In this document: positions 23,001-34,319 of the stretch, piece after piece
Layout: each line of letters starts with the position of its first letter
Numbering within the stretch: position 1 is the stretch's first letter
Assembly: GCA_030248135.1 (NCBI GenBank)
Contig: JASANC010001905.1
Span: forward strand, 34,273 to 98,272
Length of the DNA stretch: 64,000 bases
Direction: 5' to 3'
From: Theristus sp. LFF4_11
Lineage: Eukaryota > Nematoda > Chromadorea > Monhysterida > Xyalidae
Notes under the pieces: generated by a model
What the model saw: only the letters and a program-made list of their open reading frames with translations
What the model was told of the DNA's origin: nothing
Database searches by the model: none
Made by a program: the position numbers and the translations under genes

Positions 23001-25088
23001 ATTAGCGTTAAAAAAGTTAGTTTAGCATTGAAAAGTTAGTTTAGCGTCGAAATGTCGTTGCTGATCTATGGCATTTTTACCATTTGCTGTTTTCCATAGT
23101 TCAAATAAAAACATTTACCAAAAACAAAAGAACCAAAACCGGACGAAATTACATTACAAGAACAGAACGGATCTTTCCCAAACAAAGTGTCACGGGTTTT
23201 TTCTGCAAATGCTCGCGAATCTATCTGCAGATTCAATACAATGGATTGGACTGAAACTGTCTATCTCTTGTCGCTGTTTGGCGTCGGCGGATTTGGCAAA
23301 TTCTGGTGTGAAAAGAAACTCACTCGCTCTGGACGAACGTGAGATGTTTCGCCTCAGACAGCTGCATCGTTTCACGATCGGAGAACATGCAGCGTTTTGG
23401 AAGAATCGCTTTGTAGGCTTCTGGAAAAAGTGAACGTTTTTAATCGGCTTAGAAAGTGTCCTGAAACATTGCTGCGGATACCATTGTTCAGCAGATTCAG
23501 CAAAAAATACTATTTTTTGCTGGTTTAAATTTTTTGACATAACCGGTAATAGCGGCAGTTAATTAACTGTATTTTGCCTGGCCAAAGCAAAGCAAGTTTC
23601 CTGATCTCACCTGAATTTCTGAAGGCTGACCTGTCAAAGCATGAAAAATTCTAAAAAATCCTAACAAAACATTACTGACGGTCAGGCGTCAACGCCAACG
23701 TCATTTTCACGGTGTCGCCAAATTTTGCCGCTCGCAGCGGTCGACCGTCGGTGCTGGCGAAGTTCAGCGCCACTTTTGGCTTCGGTTTGCCGCCAGTACT
23801 GGCGACGACTTGGTGGCCTCTGAAACAAATGGAATTTCAGGTGAACTTGGATTCGTAGATCTTTCCATTATAAAAAACTTCATTGCCACATTTAATTTTG
23901 ATTGAGAAAACGCCACAGGACATTTTAACGGGTACAATAAAAGGACAACATTTTGTGGGGAGCATTTTTGAAACCATGGACTAAACTTTGCTTTCAAAAA
24001 GAGCTGTGTTGGTGGTCCCCGCAGTTGTTCCACACTGTCATTTTTCAAACACTAGCGATTCTGATCCAGTAAACAAATCCTTCAAAATAATCAAATCAAA
24101 ATAAGCAAATTCAATGAGATCAATTATTGAAATTTGTCAAAATTGTTGTTGAAAACGTACGTCTGAATCTGATTAATGCGCAACGCCTCGACGCGTCTCG
24201 TATAGAGGCAGAACACGTGGTGTACGCGCATGTTCTTCGACGAGTCAGCGACATTGTTGTCCTCGATCGCAATTGTCGTCTCCGCCGTTTGATAGTTCGG
24301 CTCCTGTATATGGCGACCGCAAACGTTTCATTCTGGTAAACACCCGTGTTCGCACTGGCACAAAACGTTGACATCCGGTCATGTTATCGGACACGTTGAC
24401 ATTTCTTGTGTTTCTCATTTTGGTTTTTTTATTCAGCTATAGTTGCGAGTTGGCCAAAGATAAAAGTCGCTTGGGCAAAACTTGGCAAAGATAAAAGTCT
24501 TTCAGGTTTTTCAGCGGAGTTCTTTCAGTCATCAATCACTAGTCACACCAGGTATCAAACCAATCAGCACTTAGCAGAAGAAAAAACTACCCCAGCCAGC
24601 ACCGACCAGATCACTCAGTGTCACCGAACATGAGTCCCCGTACGGGACTGTAAAATTATACGACGCCTGTCCGCTGCTCGATTTCAGGGCCAAACCGCAG
24701 GGGGTGCGTTCCTTGTGATTGTAAACGTAGACCACAGGCTGCGCTTGAGGGTCGGCCATCCAGCGCACCAGGTCCGGATCGGCCTTGTTCAGCATCACCG
24801 TTAACGCGTTACTGCTGCACGTCACTTCTTCCACTGAAGAAATATGGGTTAAAATTTTTTGGGGTAAATTTTTTTAGGTAAATGTATTCCAATTCAAAAT
24901 TTGGGTAAAATTTGGAAAACTTCTTTGCGTTGTTTGCTTAACCTTTTAATTTCAATGGTGACCGACCAAGTTGAAGTTGTTAAAGTTCCTAAAAATCAGC
25001 TTTATTTAGAAACCCACTAACCAAATCCCTCCGCTGCGATCGGATTCCATCTCAGTAGCGCCAATACGAGCAGCAGTTTTGTCAGCAT
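17031..25088 (-). CDS. Cuticlin-like ZP-domain membrane protein (9 exons)
   Basis: Minus-strand exons: 25088-25022, 24833-24607, 24303-24161, 23819-23680, 23420-23324, 22983-22824, 19589-19391, 18154-17935, 17223-17031. All phases agree; about 481 aa. The order is: signal peptide (MLTKLLLVLALLRWNPIAA); ZP domain from about residue 24 to 275, with paired Cys and the second-half hallmarks YYTQFKTFRFGNKSTVY then CTVQVCLEPDDC; an SCF link; a likely furin-type site RVRQRIRRD; a spacer; a transmembrane helix (ILLAVLALAVCASAAV) followed by KLRLKTKEL; and a cytoplasmic tail of about 75 residues rich in Ser and Arg. ZP proteins polymerise outside the cell after cleavage; in nematodes the cuticlin family builds cuticle ridges and apical matrix. 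Which family member this is, I cannot say. Intron 6 (3.2 kb) and intron 8 hold repeats. Confidence 0.9.
17664..17927. mobile_element. 264 bp MITE, CAGYATRGCC family, at a ZP gene splice donor
   Basis: The ends, length and interior are the same as at 6512-6775. It is flanked by TA at 17662-17663 and 17928-17929. On the gene strand the intron begins GTATG, then the duplicated TA, then the element, so the element starts 8 bp into intron 8 of the ZP gene. No open frame is kept. Confidence 0.85.
18330..18798. mobile_element. CCGTATTACC-family element, copy B
   Basis: It is bounded by TACCGTATTACC and GGTAATACGGTA, with a CCCCCATGGGGG palindrome near the left end and long G runs near both ends. 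The central part (GGCAAGAAAGTTGCAGAAACTTCTAC, the TCATCCATTTGGGGCC region) is shared with the other three copies. It lies in intron 7 of the ZP gene, immediately beside the ATTATCTTT element. Confidence 0.8.
18799..19078. repeat. ATTATCTTT-ended inverted-repeat element, copy 1
   Basis: It begins TTATCTTTTCGTGCGAAGGAGG and ends TTTAATAAGAAAGATAAT, so the termini are short inverted repeats. The interior (GTGTGGAAAAG, AATTTCTTGCA, AAATCTGCCG, CGCCGCGCA, GAAACATTTTC) matches 56516-56766, and the right end also matches 59535-59630. It lies in intron 7 of the ZP gene. Confidence 0.65.
20258..20372 (+). repeat. Dispersed repeat, arm 1 of a widely spaced inverted pair
   Basis: This stretch is an inverted near-copy of 22128-22245. 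Shared words, read here on the plus strand, include AATATGATTTG, TTGAGCAG and GATTTTTGGATCCTGCCAAT. The arms are about 1.75 kb apart, both in intron 6 of the ZP gene. Confidence 0.6.
20800..20943. repeat. Short palindromic element with GCGCGC arms
   Basis: The left end AAGGCCCATTCATG followed by CACGCGCGCGCT and the right end AGCGCGCGTCAACCTC followed by CATGAATGGCGCTTTA are imperfect inverted complements about 145 bp apart, as in a small MITE. Only one copy is seen in the window. Confidence 0.4.
22128..22245 (-). repeat. Dispersed repeat, arm 2 of a widely spaced inverted pair
   Basis: This is the inverted partner of 20258-20372. On the minus strand an open frame of about 90 codons (from 22406) runs through it and ends YDFWILPIRRSFFQS then stop. 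The arm at 20.3 kb encodes a similar ending, HDFWILPIRHLFFQS then stop, but with an upstream stop. It may be the 3' end of a decayed mobile-element gene; the family is not recognised. Confidence 0.45.
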
Positions 25089-28000
25089 TTTGCGAGTAAT
25101 AATTAAAAAATAATCAGCGTTTCAACTGTAACTATTTCTCGTTTTCGCGCCAGAAAATCTGAAATCGAAAAAGGCAGTGATTGAATGGAACTTATTCTGA
25201 AGCTGAGATCATCATCGGACAGTAAGAATTATCCGATAGAAACAAAACCAACACTGCGCCCATTAAAAAACAAAACAAAAAAGCCGAGAAACGATAAACC
25301 GGAGATCAAGTTCACCGGATGCCTCACAAAAATCCGACAAAGCGGCTATCCCATGATGCCAATAAAAATATGGTCGAAATCTCTTCCCACAAACAATAGG
25401 AATGGCAAAAAAACTCATAATCTACACATGTGTACCGGTTGAAAAAGTGTCTATAGCAACGTTTTTTCAGCGGAGAATACACCAAAATAATACCAGGCCT
25501 ATCATGACCCTGTAAAAAGTGCAAGTGATATATAATCGTAAATTAATAAACAACCCGACCACAGTGGACAATGCGAAAGTGGCACCTTTAATAACGGAAC
25601 AAACAACAGGTATGACAAAAAAAAAGAGACCTTTTTTATTTCGACCATTCAACACATGCGGTGCACGCACACCCGTTTTATGCCACATTCAACAGGAACA
25701 ATGCGTTTAATGCATGCGTGCATACATGCATGCTTTGTCAGATCACACATATGGTGCATGGAACATGACGAAAGCATGAGTGTGCAGCAGTGAAATTAAC
25801 AACTAGCGAATTTTTCAGCTGTGGAACAGGAATTTGTTAATACGGGGCAAGTCCCGTTACGTCGATTTGAAAAGGGAATATCTTTGAAAAAGCTAAATTT
25901 CATTGCCCTGTTGTTGTTTTGCAGAATATGTCAATAAAAATCAGCTTGGCTTTGATTTTTTAAATCATATTACTCAGTCAACGTTTGAAACTTTTTTCCA
26001 CCCAACTGCAAACATTAAAAGTGAAATCCCCGTTAATTTCCTACAAAGGGATTTAGCGCGTTGCAACAAGCTGTAGCGGGTACGCGGCTGGCCAGGTGTG
26101 TGCTGGGTCTCGAGCGGGGACGGAGACGGAAAAGCCTTTGACCTTGGTATTCTTAGTACCACCATGGTGCACTGGTGATTTGGACGCGCAGTAAATTCAT
26201 TATTATCAAAATGATGCACTGAAGCATTAGCTGGCCCGATGTTAGCAGCTGAAAACAGGTGAAAGCTCGCTTAACAACACAGGTGCTTATAGGAGCAATT
26301 GTGAAAATACATAATGATATGGTTTATGAAATATTGAAATGATAAAAACATGAACAACCCAGAGGTTACATGCGTGGAAATCTGATATACCATACACCTT
26401 GTTGAAATCTCCAATCTGTTTTCCCTTTTCGCAAGGGTTTGCTGGAAATTACAAATTTCACATTGAATCCTACATGTTGGTGATTGGGAATTTGAGGTGT
26501 TCTGTGAAATTCGATTTGTAAAAATAATTTAATTTCAGTGACAGAGGAACATGTTGGTGGTCCGCAATAGAACTCTTTATTCGATTGAGTTGTTGGTGTT
26601 CCATTTTGTTTATGTGAATGATAATGAGTCAACAAATGGTAAATCTCATGTGATAAAAAACATCAACATACCATGGCATTCAGAAAATTTAAAGAAAGGA
26701 GCAAAAGCCAAAACAAACGCAGAAACACACATGAAGTTCAATTACATGAACAAGTTTTACATTTTTTTGTTAAATTGCACGATAAGCAAGAACGCTGATT
26801 CAAAAAAACATAAAACATAAACTTTTACACCATATAAAAACCGCAGATGACAAGCCTAACCAATCAACAAGACGTTTGAAAATAACTCCAATCAAACCAA
26901 CTTTTGACAAACGAATATTTTTACGATCTGTTAATCTAGCAAAACCAAAAATGAGTAGTATAAAGAGTTTGTTTATTTGAACAATACAAAGAAATTTTCA
27001 TTTTTCCATTTTCCACACTCACATACAAAAGCATGAAACCAGAAAACGATACAAACAAACATAAAAGTGAACCTCAAAGTGCTACAACAATCATCACTCA
27101 AATAAACTCGAGAAAAAGCTCTTCTGCTTATCTTTTCTGTCAATAAGACAAACAAACAAAATATTGAAGTAACGGCTTTACAATGGGGAAACGGTCTCGC
27201 TGCAATCAGAGGTCAACCGGTCAAAATCAGCCAACTAAATGGCACTTTTACGATGTTCCTTTCTGGTTATTCAATTGATTTGCCGCGAGCTCTTATCAGG
27301 AGACAAACTGGAAATGGTGACTTTTTGATAGAGGTCAATGTAGTTACAATAGGTGCAAGCAACGGAAGCCAGGGACAGTTTGCAAATTTTGATCTAGGAC
27401 TACAGTGAAAGAAATATGTGCCAAGCGATTGAGCTCAGCAACCAATGATTGGATGGAATCAAAGCAATATTTTTCCATTGAACGTCAGCGTTTTGAAAAA
27501 AACTTTCCGGTACTTGCTCACTTCAATTATTTGCTTGTACACCTCTATCATTTGAAACAATCCATGTAAAAGTTTTAAAATGACAATCGTAACACCGTGT
27601 GTCACTATCACTAATAATGCACCACCATATTCGGAACGTTCTGTTTCGTAGATGGTTACGTAAAACGTGTAATAAAATATTTATATACGTGCCTTAAATG
27701 GTCATCTGGCAATACCGGACACTACAGTATAATCGAACACGACATCAAAATCGCCATTATTTCAATTGGACAACAGCTTGACTTGTGTAGAACTGGTGCC
27801 ACTTTGGCTTGTTACGTACATATGTGGTCAAAGATTTCAATTCGCCGTCGGCAAACCTGATTGGCCGCTCATCATGTAATCTGACCAATCATTTGTGCAT
27901 CACGTTTAAATGCAGCCATTCAGTGTTGATGATTTCCTCATCCCCTCGTTCACCCCCCCCCCAATAAAACACAACGTTTCGTTCACCCTTTTCAGCCGTC

Positions 28001-30185
28001 CGTCTTTCTCTGCTGCGCCAGATGTTTCGTGCAACAGCCGGGACCAAAGCAGCGTCCGTAAAAAGTGCGGGGGTTACGCGCAAATGTGTAGATCTGAGAA
28101 TGCAGATAATGAGAGAGAACTTGTTGTAAATTACTGAAACGGAAAAAATTGCGTAACAGCCCTGCAGGTACAGTGTATGAACGAACACCCTCTGAACAGA
28201 CCGGAAAGGATATGCGGTGTAAAAATAGTTCGCCAGACAATACGTGCATTTTGGCGGTTTTTTGCACAATTTGAAATTATCTAGATAGATCTGTATTTTC
28301 TTCAATCATACATTTTGGACAAACTGACGCAAGTGTCACAGAATGTTGCAAAGTTTAGCAGTCTTTTGGTTTCAAATTAGCAGTTTTTATAATGAGCGGT
28401 ATCATTATTATTGCGGTATACAAGCGTTAGCTTTTTGTTGTGCTTGTGTGCTCCCATGTGAGTGCACGTACGGCTTATTATAGCTAAACAGCTCTAAAGA
28501 GCTGCTAAGTTACAGTGACGAACCACAGTCATGAACAACAACAGGTGAACCATATACAGTCGCAAACACAACAATTCACAGTGTAACACCATCATGAAGC
28601 AAATAGCACCATGTATTTGCAATAATGCGCGTGTGTGTCGCAAAAACGCAAGATGAAGAGCGGCATTTACAAATGCAGCTCAGAAATGAGAGAGAGAAAA
28701 AACGGCGGCACGTTATAAACGACACGCAAAGGCTCCATTGTATTGATCGGCCAGCAAGCGCCGCGAGACACGAGGGGCATCATCAGCAGACGGTCGAACT
28801 CGGCAGCACGGAGCCAAGTCCACGATTCCAGTCTTGAGAATTGGACAATTTTTAACGAAAAACGGATGAGCTAATCGAGCTGAATGGAGTTTTTTTCTCA
28901 CGACACATCAATCCGAACAACACTGATTGGCCGCCTTTGTGCGACCAATCAACGCGAGTCACCAATTCAAATGCCAGGCAGCACGAAAGCTTTCGGTTGC
29001 TTCTCAAAATAGAATACAGATGCCTGAAAAAGAAACAGTTTCTGAGCGTGTCATTTTGCGATATTGCACTTAGTACCAGTTGCAGAAACCTCATTTGCAA
29101 AGGATATATTATGATGACGGGTACACTAACAGTGTGTACTGCACAGTCATACATAGACCGCGCATAAAGCTTTGCCCGCCTTTCTCCCGTGTCTGCTTGT
29201 TGTTCCACGGCTGCTCTGCATTAGCGCGCAACAACACGATATGATGGAAGCTAGAAGAAGAAGCTACAACGGCCACGTTTGAAAGAGAGAATCTGCTATG
29301 CTGCATATATGTAGCTGAATTTTTGTTCAGGTTTTTTCAGAGATATTATTCGAGAGCACACTTCTGTGAATGCTCCAGTGAGTTTTTTTATTCCTGCTCG
29401 CATTTTCCTCCACTGTAACACTCTGGAAACACGGCGCGTTTTCTTTTCCGAACATACTCTACTCATTGGCCTTGTAGTGTGCTTTTCGAATTTTTAATTG
29501 GCGCGCGTTGATTGGCCACCGCATGCAACGACACCGCCATCCATCATTTCGCCCATTGTTCAAATTCAGCCGTAAATCGTTGAGCTTTGTTTGCGGATTT
29601 CAAATTTTGCCTTTTTTTGTACATTAAAAATTGCAAAATTCACACATAAAGCTTAGCGATACGGTTCCAGACTGAATTCTGAGAAAACTAAAGAATAAAA
29701 TCAAATGCTTCAAAGACCATACCAGGAATCAAAGCTTCAAAATTCAAGGGACTTTTCACGCTTTTTCAAGCGATTAGCACATTATCGAATTTTCAAACTC
29801 GTCTGCTTGCCTCCATGGTTTGCCAGAAAGCTTTATCTTTGTCGATTGTTTTACTGCTGTGGTTTTCCGTTCATTTCTGTCTGCATTTCTGTGTATCAAT
29901 CTGAGCTGCGCGTGTTTTTTTTTTGCAAATAGGGCAGACTGCTCTCATTACACTTTCGAACCTTTATCCTTTGGATTTTCACATTTTTATATGCGATGCA
30001 CGCTTGCTGAGCTCTTCTCTCTCACTTTTTCTGCTGTTCTCGCTAACAAACGCATTCATGGATTTGTTCTGTTCTTTTTTTCTCAGTTTTTTTCAGTTTC
30101 CGGCATATAATCCGATGTATACCGTACTGTATGTATGCATTTGTGTACTGTGTTATTCGTTATTTTGCTTCCTGGAGCCTATCAC

Positions 30186-30290
30186 GCTAAGAAAAAATGA
30201 CCCGCCACGTGTCCTGCGTCGTGTCCTGCGTTGAGGACACGATGAGGAACAGAACACGGGACACAAGTTGGGACATATTTTTTAACGCGA
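30186..30290. repeat. Foldback element, GTGTCC-rich, copy 3
   Basis: The left end is CGCTAAGAAAAAATG and the right end CATATTTTTTAACGCG. Between them, CGTGTCCTGCGTCGTGTCC pairs imperfectly with GGAACAGAACACGGGACAC. It is more compact than the copies at 9.6 and 16.3 kb because the loop is nearly absent. Confidence 0.55.
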
Positions 30291-31365
30291 TACAGTTCAC
30301 AGGGTTGTTTGTCTATGTGTTGATTTTTTTTAATTTTAACCGAAAAACGACGAACAATTAAAAGTTTTGATCCGTTCCTAATCTTTCATTTTTATGCGAT
30401 CCCTCGATTATAAGGCTATCTTCGCTTATAAATTTCACGCTTAGATTTATTTTCCTGCTCTATCTGTACATTGTCTGTTCAGCTTGTGCACCTGCACCTG
30501 CAACATTTCGTTGAATAATATCAACAAGACAGTGCATGATTCAGCAAAATAACATTTTACTGTTTTGGTTACTGTTGGTTTTCAGCATCTTTTGCTGACG
30601 CATATTTCGACAAACTATCGCTGTAAATACATTGTACTGTTTGTGTTGCTACAGTTGGTTGAATGAATGTGATGTGTTTGCAAACGTTTTTGTGTTTGGC
30701 GGATGAATAAGTGAGGCTGTCACTCAGTTTCTTGATATTATACTTCTAGTTCTACTTGATATTTTTTTGCTGAATGAATGTTATTATCAAAAAGCATACT
30801 ATGTAGCCAAACGGACTCCTCGCGTAACTAGTATGAAGAATGCAACGTTCAAAAGTGTTGAAAACTTCATCGTCTGTCTCCAGTACATCCATTCGCCAAC
30901 AACGACCATCCAATGAATGTTGATTCAGCTGTTGTGTGTCGCACCACGTGTATGTACGTTATTGAAAAACTGTAGACACCATTAAGGCGTATGAATATAT
31001 TCAGACAAAAGGGAACACGCTGGCACTGAATGCAGAATAATATCAGCAAACTTCAGGCAAACTACCCGTGCCGATGTCACAGTCATCATCACGTGGTCGG
31101 TCCTGTTTCCCAGGATATATTCGTAAAACTGTTAAGTGCCGCATATGATATCAATACAATTCGTTCGTATCAGCGTTCCAACCAAAAAATGTTCAAAATC
31201 AAAACCGGCAACCAAAACTTAAAACCAAGATACTCAGTATTGAAAAACTTGCCAGACCACACCGGTTGGCTGTGAGCGGGAAAAAATCTTTCTGCCCAAA
31301 TCGGTTTGGCGTACCGTGAATATTTCCACTGTTTTACAGTTCCATTTCTTTCACTGACTCGCCAC

Positions 31366-31625
31366 TAAACTCGCTAGTAAACTCGATACTAAATTCGCAA
31401 CTAAACTCGCTTCGAAACTCGCTTTCAAACACACTACTAAAGATACTACTAAACTAGCTACTAAATTCATTGCTAAGCTCTGTGCTAAACTTGCTAATAA
31501 ATTCACTTATTAAAAGATTATTATTACTAAACACGTCCCCAGACTCACTGCCAGACACTTCCAACTAAACTCGCTATTAAACTGGCTAATAAACTCTACT
31601 AAACTTGCTCCTAAACACCCTCTTT
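31366..31625. repeat. Degenerate tandem array, about 12 bp unit
   Basis: Variants of CTAAACTCGCTA (CTAGTAAACTCG, CTACTAAATTC, CTAATAAACTC and so on) follow each other for about 260 bp with many substitutions and small length changes. No function is visible. Confidence 0.75.
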
Positions 31626-33843
31626 AGTGTTAAATACTAATTAGTTACTAACGGATCTCACTCAACTCGGTGTTTGTAAATAAATTGTATTTAGTAACAC
31701 TACATTTTAGTAGCGAGTTTGGTAGTTTTTTTCACGGTGTTTAAATCTATTCGCATTGATTTTTTTTGGAACGGACATTTTTCCTCGCACACATTAGTTT
31801 CAGAATAATCCCATAAAGCGAGATCTCACGACGTCTGTGTTGGTCGCTCGGCAAAACTGACGTCATCGTTGAGAGAGCTCAAAAGTTTTGCGTTTTCAGC
31901 TCGCAAATTCTTGTTCCCTTTTTGAAATAAAATACGTTATACAAATGCTGTTATATGTGCACATTGATTTCGGTTACGCGGGCTCTTTGCCAGAAGCGCG
32001 GGGGAACATTTTCTTATAAACAGCAAATTTGCCAACCCGGACACAGACACACACACGCGCGCACACACAAAATACCACGTGGTAATGCGGTTGAAAGTCT
32101 TCATTTTTTTTCTTTTGATGTTAAAGTCGACAACTGCACGCTGAACAATTTCTGCTGTGTTGCGTTTTTCAGTATTTTCTTTCTTGCACATTCTTATGAA
32201 TTTTACATGATTATGATTTTTACCACTTCAGCTTGTATGAAAACGTGACACCTTAGAAAAAAACTGTGTATTGGCTGTACGTGGCATTTTTACGTTTTGA
32301 ACTTTATACGCAGCTGTATGATGCTTGTTCGCGCACTCGAAAATTAAAACAACGTTTTGTTAAACTTGTTTTATGTCAACTTAGTATACTGCGGACGTAG
32401 GTGGCGACAAAATATTGCTAGCCATATAACACGACATGTGGTTTCATACCTTTTCATTCATTTTTCATTTTTTTCAAGGTCACTGTCTCACGTGCGCGTG
32501 TTCTTAAGAAATTCTGCAAAATAAGGCGTCACACACTTCGATTTTTAAATCGAATTTGGAAGCTCCAAAAGTTTTGACTGATGAATTTGTAATGAAAAAT
32601 GACGAATTTACAATATTTGATTAAACATACAATAAAATAATGTATTGACCGTTATAGAGTTTCAGAAGCAATAATTTTCAAAAACATTTCAAAATTTGAA
32701 AGAAACATTTCAAAATGTCGGACTTCTATTTTTTTCTCATTGGTCATGCGCCTTTGTATCTGGATACTTTTTGTCGTCTTATGATAAGGCGAGGTACATC
32801 CCAAGTGCAGAAATTTTCAGTTCATTGGGAACATATTTGTTTATTGAAGAAACCTTGAACCTGTCCATTGAGTTAATTCATGGTGAAAGTCGTGTTTTGT
32901 TGCAATGCTGTTCGCTTTGGCGCGGCGCAGGCTTCAAAAGTGACGCCAAAAATAGAAGTCATTCAAGCAGAAACAAGAATAATCTTTGCGAAGGAACCTG
33001 ATTAGACAAAAAATAGCTATTCGTTCCTTGTTTGTTGCTGATATTGCACAAGGCCGCTGACAGCTGGTTCACTGTTGATTACTGCGTGTACTTTTTAAAA
33101 ATTTTCTCTCTTTCTGCGGCGGAATCGGTTGGTTAAATAACTGTTTTATTCCATTTGTAAAAATGTTGATTTCCTGCTGCTTCTACACATTCGTCTTTTG
33201 CTGTCTATCGCATGTCCTCGTCTGTTTACTCAACCACAAAAACGAATTTTTTATCAAATAGTAAACATAGTATTTTAATGTGCGTTATGCGAGTAACAAT
33301 GTACATTTATTACACTGACGCATTTGCTTTGCGATGCTGTTTACCAGATAATACCGGTATTTGGTCTCGGTTTTGTCTTGATTGTTTGCAGTAGCAAATC
33401 GATGCAGATTTGGTGAAAAACTACAGCAGCCGTGTATTTGACAATGTATGTTAGTGCTGAAGTTTTTCTTGTTTTTCAAGTCAATTTCGTAAAACTGGCA
33501 GGCTTGATTGGTGTGACTCCCAGCTCGAGTTAGCTAAACCAATGTAGCCTTTTTGATTTATTTGAACAAATGAAACTTTTAACGTGTTCCTTTACGGCTT
33601 TTTGACGTGTCTATTACAGAGCTTCCACTCTTTTGCGTTCAATTGGCTAAGAAGCGATGTGAACATGTACATTTATACTCATGCATTCCCCAGACTGACT
33701 CTTGATTTATTTGATTACACTGCAGATAAGCAAGCTTGTTCAGTCTAACAAACAAAACCCATAAAAGTTTATTAGTTTTCTGTGCTTATACAGCTGCTGT
33801 TGCACATGTTCAAGTATGTACATACCTATTTTTGTTATGTACA

Positions 33844-34319
33844 TACCGTATTACCTCTAATAAACCCCCATGGGGGTTTATTTCTTCAGCGACTTCTGGG
33901 GGTGGGGGTTTATTTTTTTTGGGGGGGGGGGTTTATTTTTTTGGGGGGGGTTTATTTGGAAACCATTTTTAGGGGTGGGCAAAATGGCAAAAATACCTTC
34001 CATGGCAGGAAGGAAGTCGCAGAAACTTCTACTCTACATAGAAATTTCTTTTTTACAACAGCCTTTTGTAATGAAATTACCATTAACTCATCCATTTGGG
34101 GCCTTTGGTAGCACAATTTGCTCATTTTCACTGCAACCAGCCACTGAATTCACTGTTTATGTGTATGTTTTTCTGGGTATGTGTTTCAAACAGGTTTCCA
34201 ATAATCCCCCATGGGGGATTATTTTGGGGGGGGATTATTTGGAAACTTGTCGAGGGGGTGGGGGTTTATTTTTGGGAGGGGTTAATTTTGGGGGGGGGGT
34301 TAATAGAGGTAATACGGTA
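33844..34319. mobile_element. CCGTATTACC-family element, copy C
   Basis: It is flanked by TA and bounded by CCGTATTACCTCTAATAAAC and TAATAGAGGTAATACGG. CCCCCATGGGGG palindromes lie near both ends, with G runs of up to ten. It is uninterrupted, apart from a small insertion (GTTTATGTGTATGTTTTTCT) near 34155 relative to copy D. It stands in the opposite orientation to copies A and D. Confidence 0.85.
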
